Position numbers and translations under genes: made by a program. Shown piece after piece: positions 48,721-61,038 of a DNA stretch of 64,000 nucleotides; position 1 is the stretch's first letter, and each line of letters starts with the position of its first letter. The notes under the pieces are model-generated. The model was not told where the DNA came from. It made no database searches and was given only the letters and a program-made list of their open reading frames with translations. The stretch is from Primula veris (Eukaryota; Streptophyta; Magnoliopsida; Ericales; Primulaceae): NCBI GenBank assembly GCA_963682055.1, contig OY821750.1:27474402-27538401 (forward strand), in the 5' to 3' direction.

Positions 48721-49960
48721 CTTAATGCTGAAGTAGAAGAGAAAAAAAATGCAGCGAACAAATCATACTGGAAGAGAAAAAAGTGTCGTCACAATGGCAT
48801 CAAAAATAGAAAAATGTTAAAAGAAGTTTGTTTATTTGTTTACATTGTGCTCTAACTCAATTGCCTATGCAAATTTATACACAAGGTAAGACCATCTATT
48901 CAACAGATTGATTAAATGTTTTTTGGTTTTATTCGGAATCTTTTGTTGCAATAAAAGGTCGTTATTGCATAAATTTCAAAAAGAAAGGAACTTCCAACGG
49001 TAAGACTAATTAAGAAAGGAACTACCAACGCTAAGAGTAATCAATGTGTCAAATGTGAGATCTGTAATCACATTTACGGTGCTTACCAGAAAATCTTTTA
49101 GTTTATCTCAACACGTGTATTTGGCTAGAGCAAAAGTGAGACACATGTTAACACAAGGAGACGGCCAAAGAATCAAACATAAGTTTTTCAAATAACAATA
49201 GAAATTTATATAGGCCAGCAGTTGAAATGCTTCAACAAAATTTTGCCTTCAGTCTATAACTGTGGCTGCTTACATTTTCCATAGAGAATATATCGAAAAT
49301 GGAATCTGTTAGTTTTTTTTTAATTAATGGAATTTGTTATATGTTTGCACCTAATTTCACATTTAACCTTGTTGGGCAACTCATTAAATTACATTGCCTT
49401 ATTTGCAATCAGCTGAACTGATAACCTGATTACATCTTTTTCGAGTTAAACTACGTCAAATCTATTACATTATTTTCTAGGAGAGGGATCACACGAGGAG
49501 TTTTTCTCCCACTTCTTAATAACTTAAGCTTTTAGGAGACAGATAATAGTCATATCACGATTATAGTTTTAGTGAAGGTTAAAAGAATATGAACTGTTTG
49601 ATAGAATTTTACAATTAAAGAATTGGGTGCATATGTCACATAAAAATACGGCATATATTTGGTCTAGAAAAATCAACATATCTAAGCCTCGTTAAATAAT
49701 GTTCAATTACCCCGTAAGAAAAATGTGCTCCTAATGTTCCTTTTCCTTTCTAGATTGCAGGCTTTAAACTAAACTTTTGTCGGAATTCAACCCACAAAAT
49801 GTACTTTCTATGCTCACAATAATTCAGATACCAAATAAAGGAAATTACGGCATGCTTTGTTGGAATAAACTACCAAATATTGTCCTTCGTTGACGACCTT
49901 ATCCCCAAAACTTTGAACATATACTAGCTACTTTATGGAAACATTTTAAGAGTTTTATTG
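48721..49960. other. intergenic, no gene seen
   Basis: AT-rich sequence. From about 48,720 to 48,790 it is part of the local tandem duplication linked to the RRM-like gene. I see nothing else that can be supported. Confidence 0.4.
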
Positions 49961-51155
49961 TGTAAAAACTCGTCAATTCCTCACTAAAAGACCTTTTAGT
50001 AAGGAGAGAGACATATATTAAGACTTGACTTTGATAATAGTCAAGTAATGTGGGACAATTTCAACACTCCCCTCACTAGTGGGTTGGTCAATTTCCGAGA
50101 AGGCCAACGAGTGCAATCAACAAATCGGGTGGAGGTGGCCCATCATACTTATAACTAGGGCTAGAAAAAATTTCCGAAATCCCGACCCGTCTCCCGACCC
50201 AAAAATGTCGGGTTTTGTCCCGACCCGACAAACTACGTTATCGGGTGGCAATTTTGATTTCGTCGGGTGTCCCGACCCGACCCGACCCGAATTTAAAATT
50301 AATTTATAATATATATTATATAACATGAATTTTTTTATTTTAATACTAAAATATAAATTAATTTATATCAAATGCAAGTGATGAGAATCGGAGCTTGTAC
50401 CTCTAGTATACAATGTACGCATCCAACCATATAAGCTACAATTCTTTTTGTTTCATATATTAGTTACAATTATATAAATATAATATAAATTTGTAGTTTT
50501 GAATATATGAAACTATTAAAATAAAAAATATACTTAAATAAAAAAGTTATAGTGTTAATTTTAAAAAGTTAAATGTTCATTATTTTTCGATTATAAAAAT
50601 TATAATGATAATATATCTAATTTAGTATGATAATTGTTGTTTGTTTGAATAAAACTAAATACTAAAAGAATCTGATAAAAAACGTATCAATTTTTTTTAT
50701 CTACTCCATTATTTGTAGTTTCACACTATTTTTTCTACTACATGTTAATTTCTTTTTTCATTTATTGGGAATATTATTTTTAAACTAGAATTATGTTTCG
50801 TGTTAATAACATGTTTAGACTTATCAAATGAAAATTGTTAATAAAAAATGACGTTGTCGTAAAATAAAAAAATATGTCGGGAGATTCGGCATAAAGTTAT
50901 CCCGACCCTACGGGATCCTGACTTTTGTTTCACTTCCAAAAGTAGTCAGGTCGGGATACAGGTTGAGTGTTTATGGGTCGGGTCTCGACCCTAACCCACC
51001 GCTACTTATAACCTGCTAGACTTTCGATGACCTGCTTCGATACCATGTAAAAGCTCGTCCATTCCCCATTAAAAGGACTAATAGTAAGGAAGGAGAGGGA
51101 CATATATTAAGAATTGATTTTGATAATGCTGAAGTGACGCAGGACAATTCCAACA
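49961..51155 (-). mobile_element. TRIM (miniature LTR element), interrupted by an hAT MITE
   Basis: Terminal direct repeats of 106 and 110 bp (49,961-50,066 and 51,046-51,155) begin TGTTG and end TTTTACA on the minus strand. They are flanked by TATTG (49,956-49,960) and CATTG (51,156-51,160), a 5-bp duplication with one change. On the minus strand TGGTATCGAAGC (51,045-51,034) directly follows the LTR and resembles the initiator tRNA-Met primer site, with two adjacent bases swapped. A purine-rich tract (GTGAGGGGAG) precedes the other LTR. Once the nested insertion is removed, the element is about 340 bp with no coding capacity, as TRIMs are. Confidence 0.8.
50156..51004. mobile_element. hAT-type non-autonomous element inside the TRIM
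   Basis: Flanked by the 8-bp direct repeat CTTATAAC (50,148-50,155 and 51,005-51,012). Ends are TAGGGCTAG and ACCGCTA (inverted TAGCGGT), a weak inverted repeat. Subterminal clusters of CCCGACCCGA / TCGGGTCGGG in both orientations (50,180-50,292 and 50,877-50,995) are characteristic of plant hAT MITEs. The middle is very AT-rich and non-coding. Confidence 0.8.
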
Positions 51156-51764
51156 CATTGAAATAAAATACTACTTATCCACATTGGTTCTTGTTGTTAG
51201 TATGTATATGGCTACACAATCATTTAAACCGTCGCACAACTAGATAAACGGAAATGTACCACAAGAGGGGTGACCTTAACTCTATTTTACCAATATACCT
51301 TCTTGCGTCTCTTAAATATGATATTTTCTCAGTTATGATGACACATTCCTCTATGTCTTCTCAGTGAAGATAATTTTACATGTAGCAATTAAAAAATCAG
51401 GGTAAGCTTCAAACATGCTAACTAAAGAAGAACAGGAAGAGAAAAAGAAGTAAAAACCTAACTCCTATATGATAAAAATGAAACACAATTAAGGCAAGGA
51501 AAAGTGAACAAGCTATAAACCTGCGAAAGTGGCTTTAACGGCATAATGAATTCGGAAATTCCAGCTAGTTTCCCAGTAGGCAGGAAATACGCTTGATCAC
51601 CTAAAGATTGTCATAAAAAATTAGACATTCCTACATTACAGTCTAAATTTTTTATCTTTTACAACGGTGTAAGACCATAATCTGTCGACTAAGACACTGT
51701 CCACCATGTACAAAAAATTAAATTCATTTCTTTTCAGTTAAATGCATAGTCCTGTGCATAATGG
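51156..51764. other. intergenic; a possible minus-strand exon near 51.55 kb
   Basis: On the minus strand about 51,597-51,524 is an open stretch with splice-like flanks (GDQAYFLPTGKLAGISEF...). I recognise no family and cannot link it to other exons. Otherwise nothing is seen. Confidence 0.25.
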
Positions 51765-51780
51765 AAGAAAGCACCTCGTG

Positions 51781-52377
51781 TCCATAAGAGGCCGTATTCT
51801 TGCAGGTACCTGCCACAGTGCAAAGATGATGAGGACTATCATTGTTCCACGCAACTACCTTCACTATGTCAAAAAGTACCAGAGGCCATCGTCGAAGATA
51901 GTGAGATTCAATGTGTTGAAGGTGATTCCATCTGGTTCCGCTGCTGGTGGGAAGAAAGCATTTGCTGCAATTTGAGTCCGTTCAACATTGTATGAGACTG
52001 AGATTCATGGTTGTCGAAAGTTTTTAATAGGTGATCTCTAGTTAAAAAAATAAAATATGGGGATGATAAAAGACATATTTTGAAGATTTTCTGGAGAATC
52101 ATAAAGAGTAAAGGAGCAAAGAAATAAAATTTTGATGATATTGATATGTTGTATATTTTTTGGATAAGTTTAATTAGTGCGTTTTGATCTGTTAAAAGCA
52201 TGTTCTGTTTAGGCTTGTTTGGAAGTTAGAAATAGATTGTAATTAATCAAAAGCTCTCCGGAGCTTTGACTATTGAGTTCTCAGTTGAGAACTTCTCTGA
52301 TTACTCAACTTGTGAGTAACTGAGGTTTTGTCCCGTTTGATGGGTTATAATATAATGTGCTTAATTTTCAAAAAAAA
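51781..52377 (+). pseudogene. RPS11: processed pseudogene of ribosomal protein S11 (uS17), 5'-truncated
   Basis: The translation [31 protein letters not shown], then [12 protein letters not shown], ending GGKKAFAAI and stop (51,973-51,975), is the C-terminal half of cytosolic ribosomal protein uS17 (S11). About 38 internal codons between KKYQR and the KIVRF segment are missing, and the first part of the gene is absent. No introns are present. A 3' UTR-like stretch and a poly-A run (52,370-52,379) follow. The 16-bp direct repeat AAGAAAGCACCTCGTG flanks it (51,765-51,780 and 52,378-52,393), as expected for LINE-driven retroposition. Not functional. Confidence 0.9.
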
Positions 52378-52393
52378 AAGAAAGCACCTCGTG

Positions 52394-55300
52394 GAGAAAA
52401 TATACAATGCGAGTTGCCACCATGATTGACGCCATGTCCACATGTGCAGCTTTCAAAGAGCAGATTATATTTAACATGAAAAACTTAGATACAAATACTA
52501 ATTCTGGGGCATTTGTACCACCACCTGTCGCATGCTGTAACATTGTATATTTCTGTCTCCACGAACAGTGAGTTACTAAGAGACCTGATAAATTTGATCT
52601 CTCTAATAGATTTCATCCACCACGGACACTAATTGCAGCAGACTTTTACCCTATAAATTTTGTTTTTTTTAAATAGTATAATGCAGTTACGGATTTATAT
52701 TTAAAAAAAAAAAAATCATTTTTATGGGTAGCAAAAAGATACCTGTTCCAGAACTGTTCCACGTCCCAATTTCCAGGAATATCCATACCAGAGGCTGTTT
52801 GTCGGAAACATCCTATAGACAGCACAATACTTTGGCATAATTACACGCTTGTCTTATCTCAGAATCAAAGCAATGCTAAGCAAAATGTTGCATTAAAAAA
52901 GGTGAGAATAACAACAATTCTATTTGAAATGTTTACCCTCTATCAAGAAACACTTACCCTGTAAGCCATTCAAGAAAAACATGTGATTGTTTGAAATCAC
53001 AAAAGACATTTAATCTGCTCCTGATAATGATATTTTTTTAATCCTTAGTGTATTAAAGTAAGAATAGAACACACTGTGCTGCAATCATTATGACGTTACC
53101 GCAACAAAGCTGATTAGTTTGCTGATGCTAGAATTACGTTTGCGAAACAGTGACGCCAAAATCAACACTATGAACCATCTTCCAACTTCGGTTTATTATT
53201 CCCACATGAACAGCGTACGCAAAAGACAAGTACAAAGGTTTCTACATCAGCAATACCTATTTGAACTTCAGCTTCTCAATTTCCAGATCTACCCGGCTTA
53301 AATCTACTTGCACGTTTTCTTTTGATGTGGACTCTACTTGAAAGTTTAAAATATTATATACTACTAATTTTCTTCTATGTGGTTCTGTGTTATTGAAATT
53401 TCAAATTTTCTTTTTAGGTAAGTAAATTATCCCTTTTTCTTAATACAGAATGACCTAAATCACTGGGGAAAAATGAATGGACAAAAGCATTTACAAAACA
53501 GAGTAAGCAGGCATCCAAAGCATTCCACAACAATATATACGAATGAAACAGTTTTCACCTAAAACAGTAACTCATGTATCAAGGCACAATACTATCAGAA
53601 ACAGCGTAACAAGCTTATGTTCCTCTCTTGTTATAAATTAGAATTCTTGAAAGAAACAATGAACATCTATCCTCGATCATCATGTTTGGTTCTTGTAATA
53701 CATTAGGAAGAAAACTAAAAAGGATAATGTTGTGCAAACCGACAATCTACCATTCAGAAAACAGACGAATTCAGGTTACACTGTTCTGATTAGAAATATT
53801 CTAATTAAAATCCCAGTCTTTTGTTTGAGAACTATAAATATGGAAGTTACTCACAAAGTTAAGCAAGGTTGGTTTATAACATTTACTTTTCTTCTTTTCA
53901 CAACATCTTGCATTTTTTTGAAACAGAAAACAAACCGTCATTTCTGACGGCACTGTGTTTGTTTAAATTTTGGTTCCTTCTTTTATAGATCAGGCATACA
54001 ATTTACAGTTAAATTGCTTTTGTGGTTCACGTCAATCAAACTTCAGCTGACAATGCACCAGGGACATTTTATATCAACATGATAAATAAAGTTGCTTTTG
54101 TTCTCAGACTGATATAATATCATCTTCACTGATATCACAGCTATTCGTTTAGGGCCTGCAATACCATTTTGACAAAATAAGCTATCAAGCTGTAAAAGAT
54201 AAGTCTTTATATGTAACAGACTTAAATTATTTGAGACTAACACGAGTTGGATTAAGGCTCCATGTTGGATGTCTATTAACTGCAGATATTAGCAATATAT
54301 CGAGGTTATTCTGCCGAAAAGGAGTGGGTAATCCTATACTAATAAGTAATCCAAAATAATCAAAAATGGGTTCTATAGTCCAACATAATCAGAGCCCAAC
54401 AATCAATATTTCTCAAGAAAATTTTTACATTCTTATCATTTTCCAAAAAAACTACATTACTAAATTTATCATACGTCTCTTGATGAACGATCGAACGCAC
54501 TCTGTTTGCGGTGGTAGACTTCCCCACATGAATAAAGAAATAAATAAATCCAGTACCAGTTCAAAGATGAATGCATAAAGAAGACCATAAAGTTTTCACT
54601 CACCTTTTATCACTTCTTTGGATTGCAAGCAGAAGGATTTTGATTTTTTTTACCACCCAACTACAAAACATAAGGCCGTCATGGAACCGCCTTGAAAGCT
54701 TACTTCATTGTGTAACTGCTGGAAAAAATAATCCAGCAGTTAAGAATAAAAAAAAGTAGACATACACAAGTCTTCTAGCACTATAGGATAAGTTAATGAG
54801 CAAATGGATTGCTCAAGTGGTTTGGGCTTCAGTATATTTAGTCGTAGCCCAGCACCAGGGTTCCTGTCACCTCCAAAATATGAATTTTTTATCAAAAAAA
54901 TAACGAGGTGTGTGCGTGTTAAAGACCATCTAGCAAAAAGATACTTCTATACTAAGTTTGTCACATTCTACGATTTGACTAGATGGAGCTGGTTAAATTA
55001 GAACAAGCCAAAACAGGCAAAATAAAAATCATGGGCATCTATCATCCGGTTTGCACAATTTGACAGTGTACTGGTAGCGCAAGGTCGCAAACAGTGTAGC
55101 GATAATAGAGGCTACAAAACTTAACAGCATAACCCAGAAATTAGTATTATAACAACTTTAGCCATGAGCTATAAAAAACACAGGGAGCCAAAAAAATTTA
55201 ACTGTGTGAGCCACACATCACACTATCAAAATGGTGTATTTACCAACTTAAATGCTATAAACATAAAACATGAGATAGAAAATTCACTAATTTGTATGGA

Positions 55301-55470
55301 AAATTGTATTCCAATAAGAAAATACAAACATATGACTAAATTGGGAAACCATAAACTCCAGCCATTACAAGTTGTCATGCACACATGACTCACCGTATTA
55401 GAACATTAAACATTGAGCGCAACCATAACTGATAGATACATAAAAACAGCCTAAAACAAATAGACACGTA
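52394..55470. other. intergenic or decayed gene remnants, unresolved
   Basis: Several minus-strand stretches look exon-like. They include 52,809-52,740 between an AG acceptor and a GT donor, a block ending in a GTAAGTG donor near 52,962, and an open frame of about 90 codons reaching from about 52,640 across the S11 insertion site. Their phases do not join into one frame, and no family is recognised. The rest is AT-rich without features. Confidence 0.25.
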
Positions 55471-55479
55471 CAGTCTTTT

Positions 55480-56240
55480 CTTAATGTATTGCTCATTTTT
55501 ATTGCTTAGTTAAAGCTCCATAAACGCTTATAAGCTTCATTTATTGCTTAACTTAAGCTCCATAAACTCTAATAGTCTCTACCTTATTTGATTGCTTAAT
55601 ATAATCTCCATAAACCCTAATAAGCTTCTTTTATGGCTAAACTTAAGCTATATAAACTCTAATAGTCTCTAGCTTGTTCTATTGCTCATTTTTACTACTT
55701 AATATAAGCTCCATAAATCCGAATAAGCTTCTTTTATTGCTTAACTTAAGCTATATAAACTTTAATAGTTTATAGCTTATTGTATTACTCATTTTTTTTT
55801 TACTCTAATAGTTTCTAGTTTATTTTATTGCTCATTTCTAATGCTTAATTTAAGCTCCATAAACTCTAATAAGCTTTTCTTTTATTGCTTAATTTAAGCT
55901 CCATTAACTCTAATAAGCTTTTCTTTTATTGCTTAATTTAAGCTCCATAAACTTTAATAAGCTTTTCTTTTATTTCTTAATTTAATCTCCATAAACTCTA
56001 ATAAGCTTTTCTTTTATTGCTTAATTTAAGCTCCATAAACTCTAATAAGCTTTTCTTTTATTTCTTAATTTAAGCTCCATAAACTCTAATAAGCTTTTCT
56101 TTTATTGCTTAATTTAAGCTCCATAAACTCTAATAAGCTTTTCTTTTATTTCTTAATTTAAGCTCCATAAACTCTAATAAGCTTTTCTTTTATTTCTTAA
56201 TTTAAGCTCCATAAACTCTAATAGTCTATTGCTAATTTTA
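55480..56240. repeat. 44-bp minisatellite
   Basis: From 55,871 to 56,222 there are eight units of exactly 44 bp. Each starts AAGCTTTTCTTTTATT (a HindIII site per unit) and runs through AATTTAAGCTCCATAAACTC. Units 3 to 7 alternate between a G and a T in the word TATTGCTTAA / TATTTCTTAA, indicating an 88-bp higher-order unit. On both sides (55,480-55,870 and 56,223-56,400) are diverged, irregular copies in which GTCTCTAGCTTATTTTATTG blocks are inserted. No gene is present. Confidence 0.9.
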
Positions 56241-56519
56241 TAGCTTCTTTAATTGCTTAACATAATCTCCATAAAACGTTTCTAGATTTATTGTATAGCT
56301 CATTTAAATTACTTAGCCCCATAAACCCTAATAGTATAGTCTCTAGCTTATTTTATTTCTTAACTTAAAAAGATCCATAAACCCTTTCTTGCTTATTTTA
56401 GGTTCTATTAACACTAACAATCATTTTCCAGTTTATTTTTCAGTTTTCCCTCATTTTAATTCTTTTCTTTGCTGATTTTTTAATAAATAGGTTTTTAGTT
56501 ACTAAGTTTGGATATGTTA

Positions 56520-56720
56520 CTCCCTAGTCCCTTAATAATTGATCTATTTAAATCTCTTATCTAACTTGTTGAAACGAAAGTTTTCAAAACCGAGTCGTTC
56601 ACTTTAGCATTTAAACTATTTGATTATTATTTTTTAAAAAGTTTCGACAATTTCAGTTTTTATTTATGCAACTCAAAGTTACACATAGTTTCACAGTGAT
56701 CAATTAATTAGGGACGGAGA
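56520..56720. mobile_element. Stowaway-like MITE, ~200 bp
   Basis: The left end CTCCCTAGTCCCTTAATAA and right end TTAATTAGGGACGGAG are inverted copies of the Tc1/mariner Stowaway terminus (CTCCCTCCGTCCC). TA dinucleotides flank it (56,518-56,519 and about 56,721-56,722), the usual duplication. It is AT-rich and non-coding. Confidence 0.7.
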
Positions 56721-58800
56721 TAATATGTACACAGACTTTTGGGCTGTTAAATTTGTTTTGTTAAAATGTTAAAAATTACTTATTTTGAAAGCTATTCACA
56801 TGGTTAAATAAATATGTCAATAATTTTTGCAATTTGTAGTTCTGAGGTTTTAAATATATAAACTCTACGTATGACAATTGTATGTGTCCATATCTTATTA
56901 ATTTGGGATGGTTGGAGTATGATTTACGTGGTAGGTAAGGACTATGCTTGTTGCACAGCACATGATACCATTCGGATACGGTAATATATAACCGTGTTCT
57001 CAAAATTTAGATTACTTTGCGAGTAATTCTTAAACAAAGATGATCAACAAATGGTTCAATTTACCAAATGTTAGCGAGTGTTTAATCCAAACCTTGAACA
57101 AACCGTAGAAACATCATTCCCATGTAATTTTCCGTGCTAGACGTTGGTCAACGGCTGCAACTAGATAGAATTGCATAAAATCATCGGAAACTAATAGATT
57201 GAAAAGCCCTGGGTAACATTCTGAAATCTAACCCAAATTGACAACCTTGAACTACATACGTCCAAAATCTCTATTTGATAGATCAATTTCAACTCATGAA
57301 AGATAAAATAAAAGTCACTACAATTAGGGATGAATTTAACAAATACGGCCTCATCCCATTTCACTCATCATGTAAAGAGGAAGATAGGAACTCTACTTAA
57401 CATTTAAAAACATAAACCTATTAAACAATCTATTTAGGAAAGACTTTAGTCATTTAGTCGATAATGTGAAGAAGAATTTCTCGAAATATATACTTGCATT
57501 TTTTTGAACAAGTACTTACAATGATAAATAAACTACGTATATTCCTCACTCAGTGTGTCTTTCTACCAATAGTAAAAAGTAAAAACTCACAAACTCTCCA
57601 CTGAAATAATATCGTTTTAATAAACATTGTTAAGAACACAAGGATGTAGTTAGGACCCTTATGTCGCTTTAACTATATCATGCTACAAGGTAAGGAGCAG
57701 TCATTCTATTTTTCTGTCGAAGCATATGCTCGAGGGCTGGACACTGGGCTGTTTTATTTTAACGCAGACTCCTCATTCATTGCATGAAGATCGACAATAT
57801 TTTCTATTCTGTTAACAAACTTTTTCAATTCCAACATATCGAATCAATCGGTATAGCTATACTTGATTAATTCACACTCGTATTGAATTTCCCATTCAAT
57901 TAACATTTTCATTATGATATGAGCAATTTCATAAATACAAGCATTGAATCACACAATTATAACGTCATACAAATTATACATGTGTGGGTATCTATGGCAG
58001 TTAATTAGTGCATTGGAATGCGAATACATATCTAACTCACTCAATTATCAGTTTATATTCGCAATATGCATACAATTTAACAATTTGCTAAGCAAAATAA
58101 TATGACTAAAATTGTAAACAAATATAGAATTAGCCAAATATTTCTTATGCTTTTAGTAAAGCTTTCGTGTCTGCAAGATAATTCGGATGAGAGCATGTGG
58201 ATAAACTAAGAATATAAACAAAATAAAGGAAGAGTTTAGTATATGGGACTCGAAATTTTAAATATATAACATCCCGATTTGACCTACATTGAGCATGTGG
58301 CTATTCTCAAGTGAAAGTAAAAGTCTGTATTTGGGGGTAAATTTGATCATTCTCCGGTTTTTGGTTCATAGAATGTTAGTTGGTATTCACTTTGGGACCG
58401 TATAATATATGGACATTTCTAGAAGTGTGCATAACCACAATGATAACATGACTTGACCCAATGACCCAATAATACGGATTTAAACTGATTAATGGATCGG
58501 ATTTGATACGGATTGGTTTAGTTTGGTCTGGATTACTATAAAAAAACCCTAAACCAATCCATTAAGAACGGATTGATATGTTTTTAATCTTAAACCAAAC
58601 CGTTTATTGAAAAATCCAAACCAAATCAACGGATTGATTCGGATTGTCAGATTGTCCGATTTTACTTACTCCTACCTTTACCTTTTTTTTTTTGGAAAGT
58701 TACATATATTTACTTGTGATGGTTATCTTCCGTAGCAAACATTACTAAACGATATGCTGACATACTCCCATTTTTTGCAGGAATATGTTATCGTATTGCA
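56721..58800. other. intergenic, no gene seen
   Basis: AT-rich, with short open frames lacking motifs. Around 58,450-58,670 GGATTGGTTTAGTTTGG-type motifs and their complements resemble hAT subterminal repeats, but termini could not be fixed. Confidence 0.35.
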
Positions 58801-58809
58801 CATTCAAAC

Positions 58810-59880
58810 AAAGGACGAACTTTGGTTACATGTTCAACGGAACCATGCAAATTGATAGGAAACTAAGTGAAACCGGAAAAAAAAAAATGACTGATAAATA
58901 TGAACCTATTTAAACAATTGATTTCGATTATCTTTAACAATGAAATGATTACACAAAGATGAAAGTCAAACGAACAACAAACTCCGCCGCTAACCCATTT
59001 TTAGAAATTTCGCTCAAAATTAAACAACTGATGAGATGTGTCAAACACTCTGACTCAAATTGAAAAACTCTTTCGTGGCCAAGGTACTCGTAACAACTAT
59101 TTCGTGTTAACATTTATAACTCTTGTTTGTATATAAGAATAAGAACAACTCAAGTTGTCGTGACCCTTAACTTTCTTTTGACCAAGTTGTTAGAGGCTAC
59201 TGTTTAAAAATTAAACAAATAAGCCAAATTAGGGGTTATTTAGTAGGCGAAGATAATAATTACTCACCCTTCCATTTGTCTTCTACTTTGCTTTTCACTT
59301 TGGATTTCCATTAGTTTTGCCTTTTTTGGACTTTTGGAGTTTTCACTTTTTAACTCCTAATTTAAAAAGCTCAACAACCTCCTAAGCTTTAATTAATTCA
59401 GTTAAGACTTTTTTTTGGCTGGTTAAAGGATGGTTGTAAAGTTAAAGACGTTAAGTTTGAAACAGTTTTTATGTAGACTAGATCAGTAATACATATCAAT
59501 CAAAAGAAAGACTAGTTTGGCTGCGGAATTTTAGGCAAATAAGCTTTACTTATTCAAAGTTCAAAGAAAAAGGATTCATTCAAATCTACCAATTTTTAAG
59601 CTGGAGCAAGTTGTAAACCTTGCCAGACCAAACAAATCCAAGTGAGCAAGAATAACATCTAGTGGGAGAACTTTTTTTTTATGTAAGCTAGATCAGTAAA
59701 CCATACCAATCAAAAGAAAGACTAGTTTAGCTGCGGCATTTAGGCAAATAAGCATCAGTTATTCGAAGTTCAGAGAAAATTCAAATCTACCAATTTTAAG
59801 CGGAGTCAAGTTATAAAGCTTGCCAGTCAAACAAATCCAAATGAGCAAGAATAACAAATAGTGGGAGAACAAAAAAAAAA
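58810..59880 (+). repeat. dispersed repeat, second copy of the 45.6-46.8 kb repeat
   Basis: Carries the words TTACATGTTCAACGGAACCA, ACAACTATTTCGTGTTAACA, TTGTCGTGACCCTTAA, CCATTTGTCTTCTACTTTGC and CTTGCCAGACCAAACAAATC, in the same order as the first copy. Its last part (about 59,468-59,870) is itself a diverged tandem duplication of about 200 bp, with AGATCAGTAA and AAAAGAAAGACTAGTTT in each unit. Non-coding. Confidence 0.7.
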
Positions 59881-60737
59881 TAATTGATAGCTGATCGATC
59901 GATCGATCGGATATTGTAGCGTTTTTGAAGTTGAGATTGGATGATCTTAATGTAATTGAATAAACTATTATAGGTGCCTTCAATTTAGTTACAAACTCCC
60001 TCAATACGGATGAATAAAACTATCCAAAATATATGAAATTGGTGACCTTGACCTATCCAACTCCAAGATTTCTACTGAACAAATAAAATCCAATTCAAGT
60101 AAACATAATAAAATCACCACCTCTGCATCAAATTTGTTATATAATAAAACAAATATGACGATTCAACAATCTCCCAACCTCATTCCACATATCAAATACA
60201 AAGGGAGTTAGGTACTCTGCGAAATTCCTATCCGCAGTTCTAATTGCTGTAAAGTTGATGGTTGCAACTGTGGTTGCAACCAAATTAATTTGATGAACAA
60301 AGAACGTCTGCAAGTTTGAAAGAAAAAGAACACAAGACGTTTGTAACGAAGTTCATCCTACCATGGCTACGCATTCGGAGCACTCACTCAGTTTGTAATA
60401 TTATTTCAAGCGTACAAAATAGGGCAAAACACTTATCAAAAACTCTCAGACTCGCTCTAGATTTTCCTGCCTATCACTATTTTATTACTAAATAACTGCT
60501 ACTCATAAACAATAACATCCCGTCATTGTTACTCTCGTATTTTTTGCTCACGTGTATTCACTCTAAGTTGAGTTCATTATGAGTTTAGAACACACAACTT
60601 TTTACAAGCAAGTATGAGACTATTTATAAAAATAAAAGTCTTTCAAATGTTCGCACGCCTTATCTTCAATTTTCAAAGATTCTGCCTCTTTTCATGCTTC
60701 ATTGATTGAACATTTGATGAACATCTTTGTATGAGAT

Positions 60738-61038
60738 AACAATTATCATGCAGACAAGATCTCTTTCCCATTTTAAAAGGGTGATCTTTTTGAAATCCAA
60801 GTTCTCACTAAAGGGCTTTGGTAGATCCATTTGTCTAATACTGAAGGGCTTTGGGGATGAAGGAGATGACAATTCGAGCTTATTTGTAAGAGAAAACAAT
60901 TATCATGCAGACAAGATCTCTTTCTCATTTTAAAAGGGTGATCTTTTTGAAAATCCAAGTTCTCACCGAAGGGCTTTGGTAGATCCATTTGTCAAATACT
61001 GAAGGGCTTTGGGGATGAAGGAGATGACAATTCGAGCT
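60738..61038 (+). repeat. 157-bp tandem duplication at the left edge of a foldback element
   Basis: Two near-identical units start at AACAATTATCATGCAGACAA (60,738 and 60,895). They run through TTTTAAAAGGGTGATCTTTT and GAAGGGCTTTGG to GACAATTCGAGCT. Only the later half of the second unit is matched, in reverse, at the right end of the window. Confidence 0.85.

Noticed and set aside
55870..56222. Regular repeats that might be a CRISPR array
   Set aside because: Units are contiguous without unique spacers and the genome is a plant; it is a minisatellite.
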